Assembly (NCBI GenBank): GCA_948144175.1
Contig: CANXME010002486.1
Span: 1,240,001-1,304,000 of the forward strand
DNA: 64,000 bases
Reading direction: 5' to 3'
Source: Closterium sp. NIES-65
Lineage: Eukaryota; Streptophyta; Zygnematophyceae; Desmidiales; Closteriaceae
A program made the translations under genes and the position numbers. Shown here piece by piece: positions 29,127 through 41,500 of this stretch (positions are counted from its first letter, which is position 1; each line of letters begins with the position of its first letter). A model generated the notes under the pieces. It was not told the origin of the DNA and searched no databases. It saw only the letters and a list, made by a program, of their open reading frames with translations.

Positions 29127-32100
29127 ATGGTAGGAGCCGTAGGTGACGCGGGGGTGGTGGACACCCTGGAGGCACGGTTGGAGAACGCGAGGAGGAAGCA
29201 CGAGGCCAACGAGTATGGCGACTTGCCCTGGGCGGTCGTCGAGGCTGGACTCCGCTCCATGTGGGCAACGGAGCACCTGTCTCGACCTGCCTCTCCTCGT
29301 CCGCTGAACAACGAAGGCGGCGTCGACGTGGGCGTCAACGCCGGTGGTGGTCAAGTCGGCAGCAGTGCTGGAGGCACGTTGAGGCAGAGAGGTGTGATAC
29401 ACGCCGGTGAAGTCGGCGGCGTTCAGGCGCGAGGGATGCAGTCGTCGGCGGCTGCAGGCTCTTCGCAGGGTGACGTCGGAGGTCGACGGAGTGGGCTGTC
29501 GCCGATGTCGGCGTCCCAGGTGACGGCAGGTGGGATTGCGCCGAGCTACGTCTACTTCAAGTTCACGCCGGACAGGATCTCAGTCACCCCCCCACTGGTC
29601 GGTCGACCCGACATTCTCACCTGGAAGGAAGCTATCGAGCCCCAGCTAGAGATGGCCGGGCTGATCGCCTTCGCCCGAGGGACCGTGGCGACGCCTGGGG
29701 AGCACCACCCCGACTTGCGGGCGGAGTTTCGCGCCGTGCAGCTGTTGACCTTCACGGTCATCTCGCGGTGCTGCTCGCCGGGCGTGCAGATCGCCTTAAA
29801 GTGGTGCCGGGAGTACACCGACGCCGGCCACCGTGCGTGGCACTTCATTGAGTCGACGTACCAGGTCACAGACAACGTGTTCATCGCCCAGCTGGAGGGA
29901 CAGCTGACGCGCCTGCGTATGGGTGACGAGGAGACAGCGACTGACTACTGCAACCGAGCCCGGCGAATTCTGGCCACTATCAGGATGGCCGGCGCGCAGT
30001 ACTCCACGGCGTCGTACATCACCTACGTCATGCAGGGACTTTCTAGCAGCTATAACCTCCTGAAGCGGTTGTCCATGGCGCCGAGCACAAGGGCGACGCT
30101 CAACGAGGAGAACCTGACCTCGTACATCCTGCAGGACGAGGCGATGCAGGAGGCTGAGCGGTCACAGGAACTCTTGGCGCAGGCCAACTTCGTCGCCCCG
30201 GCGAAGCAAGGAGGCCGACCAGGACAGCGCGGACAGTCTGGTGGCGGCGGGTGCGGTGGCTGGAAGTCGACCAAGGAGGTCGAGAAGAAGTCGACCAAGG
30301 ACGGCGGTCAAGGAGGAGGAGGTCGACGTCGGGAGTGCTGGATCTGCCACAGCCCCAATCACCTCTCCTTCGAGTGTCCCGACCGCAGTGACTCCAACGA
30401 CGACGACAAGGGCGGCCGTGGGAGGTCGAGCAGTCGTCGTCCTCGTCGAGGAGGAAACCGGCCGCGCAAGGAGAAGCAGTCGACCAAGATGTCGACTTCG
30501 GCGAAGGACGCCGACTCCCCTGCTGGCGGCAAGGCGCGGGATGACAAGACGGCGTCCTGCTTGCTGGTCGGCGTCGTGGAGCCGACCGTCTCGCTAGCGC
30601 CGGAGGCCAGAGAGGACTTCCAGGCGGTGGCGGCAGCTGTGCAGGCGAACCCGGCGGTGGTCCTGCTTGACAGCGGTTGCTCCCACCACCTGATGGGGAC
30701 GAAGGAAGCCTTCATCAACCTGCAGCCGAGCGGCGCCATCAGGCATGTGCGCGGCTTCAATGGGGCGCTGCAGGACGTCCAGGGCCGTGGCACCGTCGCC
30801 CTACAAGGGGAGGCCGGGAAGCAGGTACTCATCCCCGACGTACTGTATGTCCCGGGTGTGCGGGCCAACCTGCTGTCGTCCGGCCAGCTGAAGGAGCACG
30901 GCGTGAAGCTGCAGGAGGATGGAGAGGGAATGATGCTCGTCTCTGCAGCCGGAGTGGTGCTTGGTCGGGCGACGTACTCCGGGCGCGTCCTCTGCACCGA
31001 CCTGCGTCCCTGCTCAACGAGGTCGACGTCGCCCACGACGGAGGTTGTGGCTCTGTGGGCGATTGTCTCGAAGACAAAGTCGACGCCGGACCGGATGCAT
31101 GCGCGGCTTGCACATGTCGGCATGGACACCATACGGAGCTCGGCGAAGAACGAGGTCGCCATTGGGCTGGACCTCAAGTCGGCGACGGACGCCGACTCAC
31201 CGTGTGTCTCGTGCGTTGGCGGGAAGCTGGCGCGGCACACCTTCCCCGACCAAGGCTCCGACGCCGACGACGTGCTGGGCGTCGTGCACATCGACCTGTG
31301 CGGGCCGTTCCGCGTGGCTGCCAAGGATGGCAGCCTGTACTTCTTGTTGCTGAAGGACCGCAAGACCCGCTACGTGTGGGTGAAGCCAGTCACCAAGAAG
31401 TCAGATGCGTTGCCGGTGTTCGTGCAGTGGCTGGCGGTGGCTGAGCGGCAGACGAAGAAGTCGGTGTTGATGCTGCGCTCTGACCGGGGAGGGGAGTTCC
31501 TCGGGAAGCAGTTCACCGACTTTGTGAACGGCAAGGGGATCGTCCACGACCTGACCTGCCCATATACCCCGTAGCAGAACGGCATGGCGGAGCGGGAGAT
31601 GAGGACGGTGGTGGAGTCGGTGCGGACAATGCTGCTGCACATGGGCGTGCAGCACCACTGGTGGCACCTCGCTCTCCGGCAGGCCGTCTGGGTCCGCAAC
31701 TGTCTTGAGAGGTCGACGTTGCCACAGGGGACGACGCCGTACCTGCTGCTGACCGGGAAGAAGCCCGACTTGTCGCTGGCGCGGGTGTGGGGCTGCATGG
31801 CGCAGTTCTTAGTCCCCGAGCAGCAGCGTGGTGGGAAGCTGCAGCCGAAGGCCAGGTGGGGCCTGCACCTTGGCGTGTCGGCGGCGAGCAAGGGCTGGGA
31901 GCTCCTCGACGTCGACACCGACCGGGTGGTCACCACGTCGGACGTGGTGTTCTACGAGGAGATGTTGCTGGCCGAGTGGAAGACAAAGTACGGGTCGGTG
32001 TCCGACCGCTCGTCGCCCACCCCGCCCTCTAACACCTCGTCGGCGATGCTGCCACTGCTTGCCGAGGTCGGTAAGCTTGCTCTTGAGGACGTCGAGGACG

Positions 32101-34309
32101 TCCGCCCCCCTACCCCTCCCCCTCCGACCCCTGCCCCTCCCCTCGTGGCCGACCTGCGTGGGCTGACCTCGGTGTCGGCCTCCGGCGATGAGGAGAGTAG
32201 TGGGACGCCGCCTTCGGCCAAGTGCATCGCCGGTGGCCGACGTGACGAGCGGCAAGTCGACGTGGGATTGCAGTCAACGTCGACAGGGGAGGAGCAGGTC
32301 GAGAAGCAGGTCGATGACCAGCGGCCGACAAAGGAGCAGGCGGCAGTGACACCGACAAAGGAGCAGTCGGCGACCGGGTAGTCGGCAGGGGAGCCGACCA
32401 TAGGGGAGAAGTCGGCTGGGACGCCGACCACAGGGGAGAAGTCGGCTGGGACGCCGGCTGAGGAGCAGTAGGACGCCGAGGGCAGCGACAACAGCGACGA
32501 TGGAGGGGACGCTGAGGAGGTCCAGCCAGGACAACGGCGTTCAGGCCGACTTTGGAGGCCGCCTGACTTCTTCGTCCCCGCTGCCTTCACCACGGTACAC
32601 GACGCGGACGATGAGGCCGACGACCTGCCCTACGACAATGCCGAGGAGGATGAGGAGTTTCCAGAGCTCGACCCCGACATGCTAGCCGACCCCGAGCACC
32701 GTTGGGACATCTAGACGATGACGGTGAAGGAGGCGTTGGCGAGCGGGAAGGGCCCGGCGGTGAAGGCCGCCATGGAGGAGGAGATTCGCAGCCTCCTCAA
32801 CATGGGAACGTGGGAGCTGGTCGAACGCCCGCCGGGAGTGAACGTCATGAAGAACCGGTGGGTGTTGACGACGAAGTACCACGTCGACGACACCGTCGAG
32901 CGCGAGAAGGCAAGGCTTGTCGTGAAGGGCTTCACACAGGTGTACGGCGCCGACTACGACGAGACGTTCGCGCCGGTGGGCAGCTACGTCGCGCTGAGTA
33001 TCTTCCTCAGCATCGTCGCCGTCCTCAACCTTAACCTGATGCAGCTCAACATGAAGAACGCCTTCCTGCAGAGCAAGCTCGATTGGGTGATGTACATGTC
33101 CCAGCCGGACTACTTCAACGACGGATCCGGCCGGGTGTGCAAGCTGCTGAAGAGCCTGTACGGGCTGAAGCAGTCGCCGCTGTTGTGGTACTTCGCGCTC
33201 AACGATGTGCTGGTCGGCGCCGGGTGGAAGAAGAGCCAGGTCGACGAGGCTCTCTACTTCAAGGTCGGAAAGGACGGAGTGGCCTGCTGGGTGCTGGTCT
33301 ACGTCGATGACCTACTTGCCGCCAGCAGCAGCGCCGCGATGCTGAAGGAGCTGAAGGAGCTGCTAGAGGCCGCCTTCGAGCTGCGCGAGATCTCGCCGGT
33401 GCAGAAGTACCTCGGGCTGGAGATCGTGCGCGACAGGTCGGCGGGGAAGCTGTGGCTGCACCAGCAGGGCTACACCGACAGGCTGCGTAGGCGCTTCATC
33501 GACGAGGAGCAGACCGAGCGCACCCCAAAGACGCCGGTCTCGGTCAACGCCTACGCCGAGCTCACCTTCGACGACGAGGAGGCGCAGGAACGCCAGGACA
33601 AGGAGTACCGGCAGAAGGTCGGCTCGTTGCAGTTCGCGGCGACAACGACGAGGCCGGGCATCGCCTTTGCCTGCAGCAAGCTGGGGAGCGGCCTCACGGT
33701 GAGGAGCGACCAGCACTGGGGCGAGGTCGACCGCTGCCTCGCCTACCTCACCAACACACGCGACACCGCTCTGGAGTTCGGCAGTGGATCTAAGTCGCTG
33801 GAGCTGGTCGGCTACGTGGACGCCGATGATGCTGGTGACAAGCAGAACAGGACGAGCACGGGTGGGTATGTGTTCGTCTACGGTGGGGCCGCGGTCTCCT
33901 GGTCGAGCTAGCGCATCAAGTGCGCGACGCTGTCGTCGACCGAGTCGGAATACGTTGCGGCCACTGAAGCTGGCAAGGAGGGATGCCGCCTTCGCTTCCT
34001 TCTTGCGGAGTTCCGGCAGCTGGACGCCGGGAAGCCGACTGTCCTGCGAGTGGACAACAAGTCGGCTATCACAGTCGCCGAGGGCATGGGGTTGACGGGC
34101 AACCTCAAGCACATGGAGCGGCGACAGGCCTGGCTGCAGCACATGGTGAAGCGCGGGAAGTTCTCGCTGCAGTACATCCCGACCGCTGAGCAGCCAGCCG
34201 ACTTCCTGACGAAGGCGCTGCACTATCCGGCCTTCAACCGGTGCTCCGTCGCAATCGGCCAGGTGCGCTTGGCCGACGTGGACAACGGCGACAATGACGT
34301 GCAGCAGTA
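29127..34309 (+). pseudogene. gag-pol: Copia gag-pol polyprotein region (B1)
   Basis: Gag starts MVGAVGDAGVVDTLEARLEN, with a helical N-terminus, capsid blocks near 29610-30000 and a canonical zinc knuckle C-X2-C-X4-H-X4-C (CWICHSPNHLSFEC, 30336-30377). Protease: VVLLDSGCSHHLMG (near 30660). Pre-integrase: MHARLAHVGMDTIRSS (near 31096). Integrase: VVHIDLCGPFRV, LMLRSDRGGEFLG and NGMAEREMRTVVES (31280-31620). Reverse transcriptase: TWELVERPPGVNVMKNRWV, LNMKNAFLQSKLD, LKSLYGLKQSPLLW and catalytic YVDD at 33300-33311. RNase H: VGYVDADDAGDKQNRTSTGG, RVDNKSAITVAEG and EQPADFLTKAL, to about 34309. The protein is distinct from the A-type copias: it has a normal knuckle and no glycine tract. About four breaks, otherwise complete. 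Confidence 0.87.
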
Positions 34310-34438
34310 GGTGCCATGCCCTCTTGCATGGCTGGTGCGGTGACCGGCGTGCTGTGTGTTGGGTGCACGCCGACGGGCTATTCTCAGAGCTGTACTGTCG
34401 TGTGGGTTGGGTTCCCAAGCGTGAACGCGGCAGGGGAG

Positions 34439-35440
34439 TGTCAACGGGAGTTGTGTGCTGGCCTCGTCCTCGCTTGGGCGGAGCCGACATCGTGGTCGGG
34501 TGTTAGGGGAGCAGCCGACCTGCAGCAGTGGGCGAGCTGGTTGACGAGGAGGTCGACCTGCACGGGGACCACTGCACGGGCGCCGACTTTAGGGTGGCGC
34601 CAACTTCGGGGAGGTCGACTTAGGAGTCGCCCTGCGGAGGACGTCAACTTGGTAACGTCAACTTCGTGACGCCGACTTCGGGTGGCCGACGTGGGTGGTC
34701 GGCCGACAACTGCGCTGGCCGACTTAGTGCTGGTCGACGTGGAGCTGGTCGACCAGAAGGGACGTCGACCTGGAGGAGGTCGACTGAGGGGCGTGGTCGT
34801 CCTGGTGAGGTCGACATGGTTGTGGTCGTCGACTTGGGAGGTCGACGGGCACGTACGGGAGCTGCTGGTCGACGTGGTTGCCCGGTCGACCAGGTTACCT
34901 GGGTGACAAAGTGCTGTGGAGGAGTGCGACGGTGGCCCAGGCGAAGTTGGCAAGACCGACCTCGGTGGTGGTATCCCAAGGTCGTCGTGGCGGATCAGAG
35001 GCAGTCGTCAGCTCGAGGTTGACGTGGTGTGTGGACTGTGCAGGTGACAAGACTCTGCACGCCAATCATCTGCGCGCACCTGCAAAGCGGGTGCACTGCT
35101 GTCCTGCGTGAGCAATGCTGGTACGCCATCAACCTGCGACGTTGGCACGCCGTCGACCTTGCCTTGCTGGAGTGCGGTCGACCAAGTCGTGCTGGAACGC
35201 GGTCGACCAAGCTGCGCTGGCAGTTGGCCGACCTGAATGCTAGCTCTGATGTAGTCTTGCATTGCCAACTTCATTGCATTATTGATGTCATGTTTTCCTA
35301 GTGAAACTCTTGCCAATTCTCCCCGTGAACTAGCAAGAAGCGTAAACACAAGGAAATGACTAAGTGAACGAACGCAGAGATCACACGAGCACACGTGCCT
35401 AGCCCGTAGTCTAGCTCCCGTTGCAGCAGTTATCTCCGCA
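34439..35440 (+). repeat. 3' LTR of B1 (1002 bp)
   Basis: It pairs with 28019-29020 and is followed by the target duplication GAAGA. Confidence 0.93.
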
Positions 35441-35445
35441 GAAGA

Positions 35446-35546
35446 GAGGGTTTCACTAGCAGCAGTTGGGATACATATAGCAAACCCTAACAGGGTTGTA
35501 CTCGCTATAGAGCACCCACTACAGGCTAAATAATAACATTCTGACA
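35446..35546 (-). repeat. 3' LTR of C5, larger fragment
   Basis: The remainder of the C5 LTR after B1; the other piece is 27995-28018. On the minus strand it begins TGTCAGAATG, with the core CTGTAGTGGGTGCTCTATAG. Confidence 0.85.
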
Positions 35547-36946
35547 CACCCCCATAGCCAAAGTGGGGTGTAATCAGCATAATGAGCAATCAGGCATAGA
35601 GCAGAAGTTCACAATAGCGAGCAAAGCTAGAGTTAATCATAGCGGGCAAGTGAGAAGGAGGAGGAACTGTGGAGGGAGAGAAGATGGGAGGCAATGACTG
35701 AAGGTGCAGAGGCACGGGCACAGGAGCAGCTGACTCAGTGGCTACCAAAGCAAGGGCGACGGACTACTGGAGTAACTGGCTCCGCGGCTATAGACGAGCG
35801 GCAGGAGCAACGGACCCACTGGCGACTGGTGCAACAGGCTCACTGGTTACCGAAGCAAGGGCGACGGACTACTGGCGCTGCAGGCGACACGACAGCTACC
35901 TTCACACAACCTCCTCCAGCTGCCCCACACCTTCGACACACACCCCCTGCTCAAACCCTAGTTCCACTCCCACAGCACCCCCCTTTCACACACCCCTTAC
36001 TGCACCCTAGGTTCACTCATACCCCACCCCCTAGCACCACTCCGTCGACTCCCACACACCCACCCCCCTCAGCGGCAGCTGCAGCAGTGGGAGACAGAGG
36101 AGGAGGAGGAGCAGAGGAGACCACACACCCGCCACCCCCTACTCGCCACCCCCAAACCCTAACACAGGGCAGGGCGGGATGGCGGGTAGGGAGGTTACAG
36201 GGGGGGGGGGGGAAGGGGGGGGGGGGGCGACGCGCGGCCTTTCAGGGCGCCAAAGCAGGCAGCAAAAGGGGCGACGCTCGCCCCCCCCCCCGCACGCGGC
36301 CCCCTCAGGTCGCCTCGACAGGCGACGGGAAAAGAGGGGGGGGCGGTGCACGTGCCCCCGGTGCGCCGCGACTGGCGAAGGAGCATGGCCGGGGCGGGGC
36401 CGGGGCAGGGTCGAGGCAGGGCCGAAAGGGGCGGCGACGGGGCCGCAAGGGGCGGCGACGGGGCCGCTGGAGGCGGCGACGGGGCCGATAGGGGCGGCGA
36501 CGGGGCTGTTAGGGGCGGCGACGGGGCCGCAAGGGGCGGCGACGCGGCCGCTGGAGGCGGCGACAGGGCCGATAGGGGCGGCGACAGGGCTGTTAGGGGC
36601 GGCGACGGGGTCGCAAGGGGCGGCGACGGGGCCGCTGGAGGCGGCGACGGGGCCGATAGGGGCGGCGACGGGGCCGCGAAGGGGCCGCGAGGGGCCTGGA
36701 AGGGCGGCGACGGGCCGCTAGGGGCGGCGACGGGGCCGCGAAGGGGCCGCGAGGGGCCGCGAGGGGCCTGGAAGGGCGGCAACGGGGCCGCGAAGGGGCC
36801 TCAAGGGGCCGAGAAGGGCGGCGACGGGGCCGCGAGGGGTGGCGATGGGGCCGCTAAGGGTCGCGCGAGGGGCACGCCACGGGGTGTGCAGAACACAGAA
36901 TAGCAGTGGAAGCAGTTAGGTGGGCCCACAGGCCAGGAGCGTAGAT
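35547..36946 (-). other. C5 interior: 3' hairpin, GC-rich leader, no gag or pol
   Basis: It begins with the polypurine hairpin block (35547-35570, CCCCCA/TGGGG in minus sense), then C4-like segments, including a block near 36060-36180 with CAGCTGCAGCAGTGGGAGAC. Two G-runs of 13 lie near 36200-36227. From about 36421 to 36860 there is an array of GGCGGCGACGGGGCCGC units. Long frames on both strands are repeat artefacts. Confidence 0.75.
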
Positions 36947-36958
36947 GCTCTGATAGCA
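36922..36958 (-). promoter_or_regulatory. Primer site and GGGCCC palindrome of C5
   Basis: On the minus strand TGCTATCAGAGC (36947-36958), as in C4, is followed within 20 bases by the 10-bp palindrome GTGGGCCCAC (GGGCCC at 36922-36927). Confidence 0.65.
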
Positions 36959-37086
36959 TGTGAATAAATGAGGAATGAAGAAGAGAGGGTTTCACTAGCA
37001 GCAGTTGGGATACATATAGCAAACCCTAACAGGGTTGTACTCGGTATAGAGCACCCCACTACAGGCTAGATAATAACATTCTGAAA
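36959..37086 (-). repeat. 5' LTR of C5 (about 128 bp)
   Basis: It lies next to the primer site and adjoins resumed G2 reverse transcriptase at 37087. Its outermost bases differ from the usual TGTCAGA end, so the boundary is good to a few bases. Confidence 0.82.
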
Positions 37087-37093
37087 GGAGATG

Positions 37094-37479
37094 AATCACA
37101 TCTTACGACCCCTACTGGACGAGTGCGTAGTGATGTACCTGGACGACATTCTTATCTACTCCAAGAACATGAAGGAGCACATGGAGCATCTGCGGAAGGT
37201 GTTCGAGATCCTGCGGAAGAACAAGTTCTACGTGAAGCTGTCGAAGAGCGACTTCGCCCTGAAGAAGGTGCAGTTTCTCGGGCACATGGTGAGTGCCGAG
37301 GGCGTACACGTGGACCCGCGGAAGATCGAAGCCGTCAAGAAGTGGAAAGTACCGGAGAACGTGAAGGAGTTGCAGCAGTTCCTAGGCTTCGCCAACTACT
37401 ACAACAGGTTCGTGCCGTAGTACGCAAAGATAGCAGCGCCACTGACCGACCTACTGAAAAAGGATACGCCCTTCAAATG
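37094..37479 (+). pseudogene. pol: Gypsy reverse-transcriptase second part (G2)
   Basis: It continues after C5 with MNHILRPLLDECVVMYLDDI (catalytic YLDD near 37136), FEILRKNKFYVKLSKSDF, VQFLGHMVSAEGVHVDP and LQQFLGFANYYNRFVP, ending where C6 is inserted. Fossil. Confidence 0.85.
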
Positions 37480-37611
37480 TGTCAAACATTATATATGTTC
37501 TGTTAGTTTAGGCTACAGTGGGTTAGCCTATAGGGGGTACACAATTCTAGGGTTAGGTACTTGTACTCATTTCACTGCTAGTTCATTCATTCCTGTTCAG
37601 TGATTCCAACA
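37480..37611 (+). repeat. 5' LTR of C6 (132 bp)
   Basis: Starts TGTCAAACATT and ends TTCCAACA, with the core GGCTACAGTGGGTTAGCC. It is preceded by G2 sequence (AAATG). Confidence 0.88.
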
Positions 37612-37660
37612 TGGTATAGAGCAGGTCCTTCCTAGGACCGAAATTTTCTAAGGGCCCACC
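37612..37660 (+). promoter_or_regulatory. Primer site, stem-loop and GGGCCC palindrome of C6
   Basis: TGGTATAGAGC at 37612-37622, then a 6-bp stem GGTCCT (37624-37629) / AGGACC (37634-37639) with a 4-base loop, an A/T-rich spacer and GGGCCCACC (palindrome 37652-37657). Confidence 0.72.
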
Positions 37661-38578
37661 ACTACGTAACTACCTACCTACCTACCTACCTGTGCCCTGG
37701 GGCGCCTCGGCGTGTCACGCCCCTAGAGGCCCCTCTTGACGGCCCCGCGCTAGCCCCGTTCAGGCCCCGTCGGCCCCACGCCCGCTCTCCCTAGCAGCCC
37801 CGTTCAGGCCCCGTCGGCCCCCTTTAAGGCCCCGTTCAGGCCCCGCGCTAGCCTCGTTCAGGCCCCGACGGCCCCGTTTCAGGCCCCGTCGGCCCCGCGC
37901 TAGCCCCTCTCAGGCCCCGTCGGCCCGCGCTAGCCTCGTTTCAGGCCCCGTCGGCCCCGTTTCAGGCCCCGTCGGCCCCGCGCTAGCCCCTCTCAGGCCT
38001 CGTCGGCCCGCGCTAGCCCCGTTTCAGGCCCCGTTGGCCCCGTTTCAGGCCCCGTCGGCCCCGCGCTAGCCCCTCTCAGGCCCCGTCGGCCCGCGCTAGC
38101 CCCGTTACAGACCCCGTCGGCCCCGCGCTAGCCCCATTCAGGCCCCGATCGGGCCCGCGCTAGCCCCGTTTCAGGCCCCGTCGGCCCCGTTTCAGGCCCC
38201 GTCGGCCCCGCGCTAGCCCCGTTCAGGCCCCGTCGGCCCCTTGCTAGCCCCGTTTGGCCCCGCGCTAGCCCCGCTCAGGCCCCGATTGGCCCCGCGCTCG
38301 CCCCTCTAGGGCCCCAACCGGCCCCGTGCCGACCTCGCCGACCCGTGCCCACCACCTAGAGGCCCCGGGCGGCCCGTTCCCGCCGCAGCACACGAGGGAG
38401 AGCGGGCGGCCCGTCCCCGCCGTGACCCGAGCCGCGCGACCCGAGCCGCGCGCCCCGAGCCGAGCCGCGCCACCCAGCCGAGCCGCGACCCGACCTGAAC
38501 CGAGCCGCGCCGCCCTGCCCTACCTGGTTCGTCCTACCTGCTTCTCCTACTGCTACTGCTGCTATTTCTAGTGTTCCT
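37661..38578 (+). repeat. C6 leader with CAGGCCCCGTCGGCCCCG minisatellite
   Basis: From about 37740 to 38300 units such as CAGGCCCCGTCGGCCCCG with GCGCTAGCCCCGTTT spacers repeat. A stretch rich in CCGAGCCGCG follows up to the gag start. No gene. Confidence 0.8.
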
Positions 38579-41500
38579 ATGGCTAGCCCACAGGTTCTCG
38601 TGTTCGATGCTGAGGGCCGCCCTGTGAAGTTTGACACCTGGCTCGATGACCTGCACCTCTACCTACAGCTCACAGCCAAGGATGACATCTCACTGTACGA
38701 TCACGCCCTAGGCCATGTCATTGCCCCTGCTGCTACTGCTGACAGCACTACCCGCTCACAGTGGCAGACTCGTGATGCCCACGCTCGCTTCGCCATTCGC
38801 AACTCCCTGCCGATAGACGAACGCGAGCACTTTGGTCAGCACAAGACTGCACAGGCACTGTACACAGCTGTAGTTGCTCGCTACTCCTCACCCGCCTCTG
38901 CCGCACTAGGCCGTCTCTCCCTCCCCTACCTGTTTCCCGACCTGGCCTCCTTTCACACAGTCGCTGACCTCATCACGCACCTCCGTACTAGTGAGGCCCG
39001 CTTCCGTGCCGCCATGCCTGCTGAGTTCCTTGCCATGCACCCCCCTCCACTCTGGCTCACTCTCTACCACCTAGTCACCCGCCTCCCTGACACACTGCGT
39101 GCTGTCAGGGACCACTTCCTAGCTCGTTGCCCCACTAAGCTCACCATTGCCCTCCTCGAGAAGGAGCTACTTGCAGCTAACACTAGCATAGTCACTGTAG
39201 GTGCCTCTCGTGGCGACCCCCGTACCCCGTTCTTTGAGGGGTGTTCTCCTTCCCCCCTTCTTCCCTTTGTCGCCTCTGCTGCTGCTGTCGACCTTCTTAG
39301 TACTGAGAAGGTCGGCGCTGCGTCTGCCTCGAGCGGACGCCGCAGCGGCAAGGGCAAAGGGGGCAAGGGTGGTGGCGGTGACGGCGGGGGAGGCGGCGGT
39401 GGGGGCGGTGGAGGCAGTGGGGGTGGTGGCTCGGCTGGAGGGGCGAGTGGTAGCAGTGGGGGTGGTGGCGGCAGCGGCGGGGGAGGTGGCAGGAGTAGAG
39501 GCGGCGGTTGGGGTGGCGGTGGACGAGGCGGCGGCAGGGGTTGGGGTGGTCGAGGAGGTGGCAGCGGTGGTGGTGGCCGTGGAGGCACTGGCGGTGGCCA
39601 GGGCCAGCAGCACACTCCCTCGCCCTAGGAGGTCCGTGAGTGGTACTCTCAGCACGGGGGTGGGGGTGGTCTTAGCTGCATGTACGTCATTCGTACTGGT
39701 GACCGCACTGGTCAGCAGTGTGGACGACCGCACGCCACACAGCGATGCTTCTCTCGTCTCGACGACGCTTGGCGTGTTCAGTTCCCTCAGGCCACTGAGC
39801 TGCCCCGCTGGCTTGATCTCCTGAAGAAGGGGATTGATATCTATGCTCTAGACTTTGATGCTATTCTATCTGCCATGTATGTGATGTCTACTAGTGGAGA
39901 GGGTGCTGAGTACTTGTGTGTGCCGCCCGACCCGGGCATTAGGGCCAGTGCATCTGCCGCTCCAGGTACTCGCGTGTCGGCTACCCCAGATGCTGGTGAG
40001 GCTGCTGCTCTAGGTGCTCGTGTGTCTCCCCCCCTTGGTACTGCGTCGACTGCCGCACTGCACACCTTCACACTGGACTCAGGTGCTTCTCGCTGCTTCT
40101 TTCGTGACCGCACTGCCCTTGAGCCGCTTGCTCGGCCAGTTGCTGTCTCCCTTGCTGACCCCTCTGGGGGTCCGGTCATTGCGACCTCTTCCACTGTCCT
40201 TCCCTGTCCTGCGGTCCCGTCGGGCACACTGTCAGGTCTCCACCTCCCCTCGTTCTCTACGAACTTGGTGGCAGGATGTGCACTCCAGGACGGGGGTGTT
40301 CACCAGTTCACCCCTGCCTACGAGCGCGTGACACACTGCACGTGTGCTCGTACGGGCCGTCACTTGGCTACCTTCACTCGGCAGCCGGGGTCGGACCTGT
40401 ACACACTGACTACTGAGTCCCCTCAGGTTGCTGCGACTACGTCCGCGTCCGCGTCAGGTCAGCTGTCCGCCCCCTGCTCGTGTCGCTCTTTGGCACACGA
40501 GACTGTCCTCTAGCACCACCGCCTTGGCCACCCGTCTGTGCAGCGGCTTCGTGCCATGCACTCCCGGTACCTTGTCTCTGGCCTGGCCAGGGTCCTTCCT
40601 GCCCTCCCACCCTCGCCTGCTCCTACCTGTCTCCCCTGTGTCAAGGGACGGCAGCGCGCCGCTCCTCACTCCTCCTCGTTCCCCCCGACGACTGCTCCCT
40701 TGCAGACACTCCACATGGACGTGTGGGGCCCAGCCCGCGTCCGTGGTCAGGGTCAGGAGAGGTACTTCCTGATAGTTGTTGACGACTACTCGCGCTACAC
40801 CTCGGTCTTCCCCTTGCGCACCAAGGGTGAGGTTCCTGATGTCTTGATCCCTTGGATCCGCGGAGCCCGTCTCCAGCTCAGCGAGCATTTTCACTCGGAC
40901 TTTCCTGTCCTGCGCTTGCACTCTGACAGAGGTGGTGAGTTCTCCTCAGACCTCTTGGCAGCCTACTGTGCTGAGCACGGCATTGAGCAGTCGTTCACGC
41001 TTCCGGCTTCTCCACAGCAGAATGGGGTTGCAGAGCGCCGCATTGGCCTGGTCATGGAGGTCGCCCGTACCTCCTTGATCCATGCGGCTGCCCCCCACTT
41101 TCTGTGGCCGTTTGCGGTCCGGTACGCTGCGCATCAGCTCAACCTCTGGCCTCGTGTCTCCTTGCCGGAGACCTCGCCCACGCTGCTGTGGACGGGGGAG
41201 GTTGGCGATGCGTCGCGTTTCCGGGTCTGGGGGTCTCGAGCTTTTGTCCGCGATTCGTCTGCGCACAAGCTCTCCTCCCGTGCTGTTCCTTGCGTCTTCC
41301 TCGGCTTTGTCCCGGACGCGTCTAGTTGGCAGTTTTACCACGCCACCTCGCGCCGAGTCTTGCCCTCCCAGGACGTCACTTTTGACGAGTCCGTCCCCTA
41401 CTACCGCCTCTTCCCCTTCCGCACTACCCCACTCCCCCCCCCGCCTCTCTTCCTCGCGCCAGGTGCTGCTGTTGCACACCCCCTCCCCCCTCAGGGTGCC

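Larger units (their letters stand above)
28019..35440 (+). mobile_element. B1: B-type Ty1/copia element, full length
   Basis: A 7422-bp element with 1002-bp LTRs (28019-29020 and 34439-35440) that differ at about 26 positions (near 2.6%) and a perfect target duplication GAAGA (28014-28018 and 35441-35445). Gag, zinc knuckle, protease, integrase, reverse transcriptase and RNase H are all present in copia order. It is inserted in the 3' LTR of C5. Structurally complete, but with about four breaks in the coding part. Confidence 0.92.
27995..37086 (-). mobile_element. C5: non-autonomous A-type copia derivative, split by B1
   Basis: A minus-strand element of the same kind as C4. The right (5') LTR is 36959-37086; the left (3') LTR is 27995-28018 plus 35446-35546, interrupted by B1. 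The interior (35547-36958) has no gag or pol. The LTRs differ by about 4%, counted across the split. The host gypsy sequence GGAGATG is found on both sides (27988-27994 and 37087-37093), as expected for an insertion in the G2 reverse transcriptase. It shares several interior blocks with C4. Confidence 0.83.

Noticed and set aside
35694-36903. Plus-strand frames in the C5 interior that look like small genes
   Set aside because: They run antisense to the element through repeats and G-runs, and nothing matches gag, pol or a host protein.
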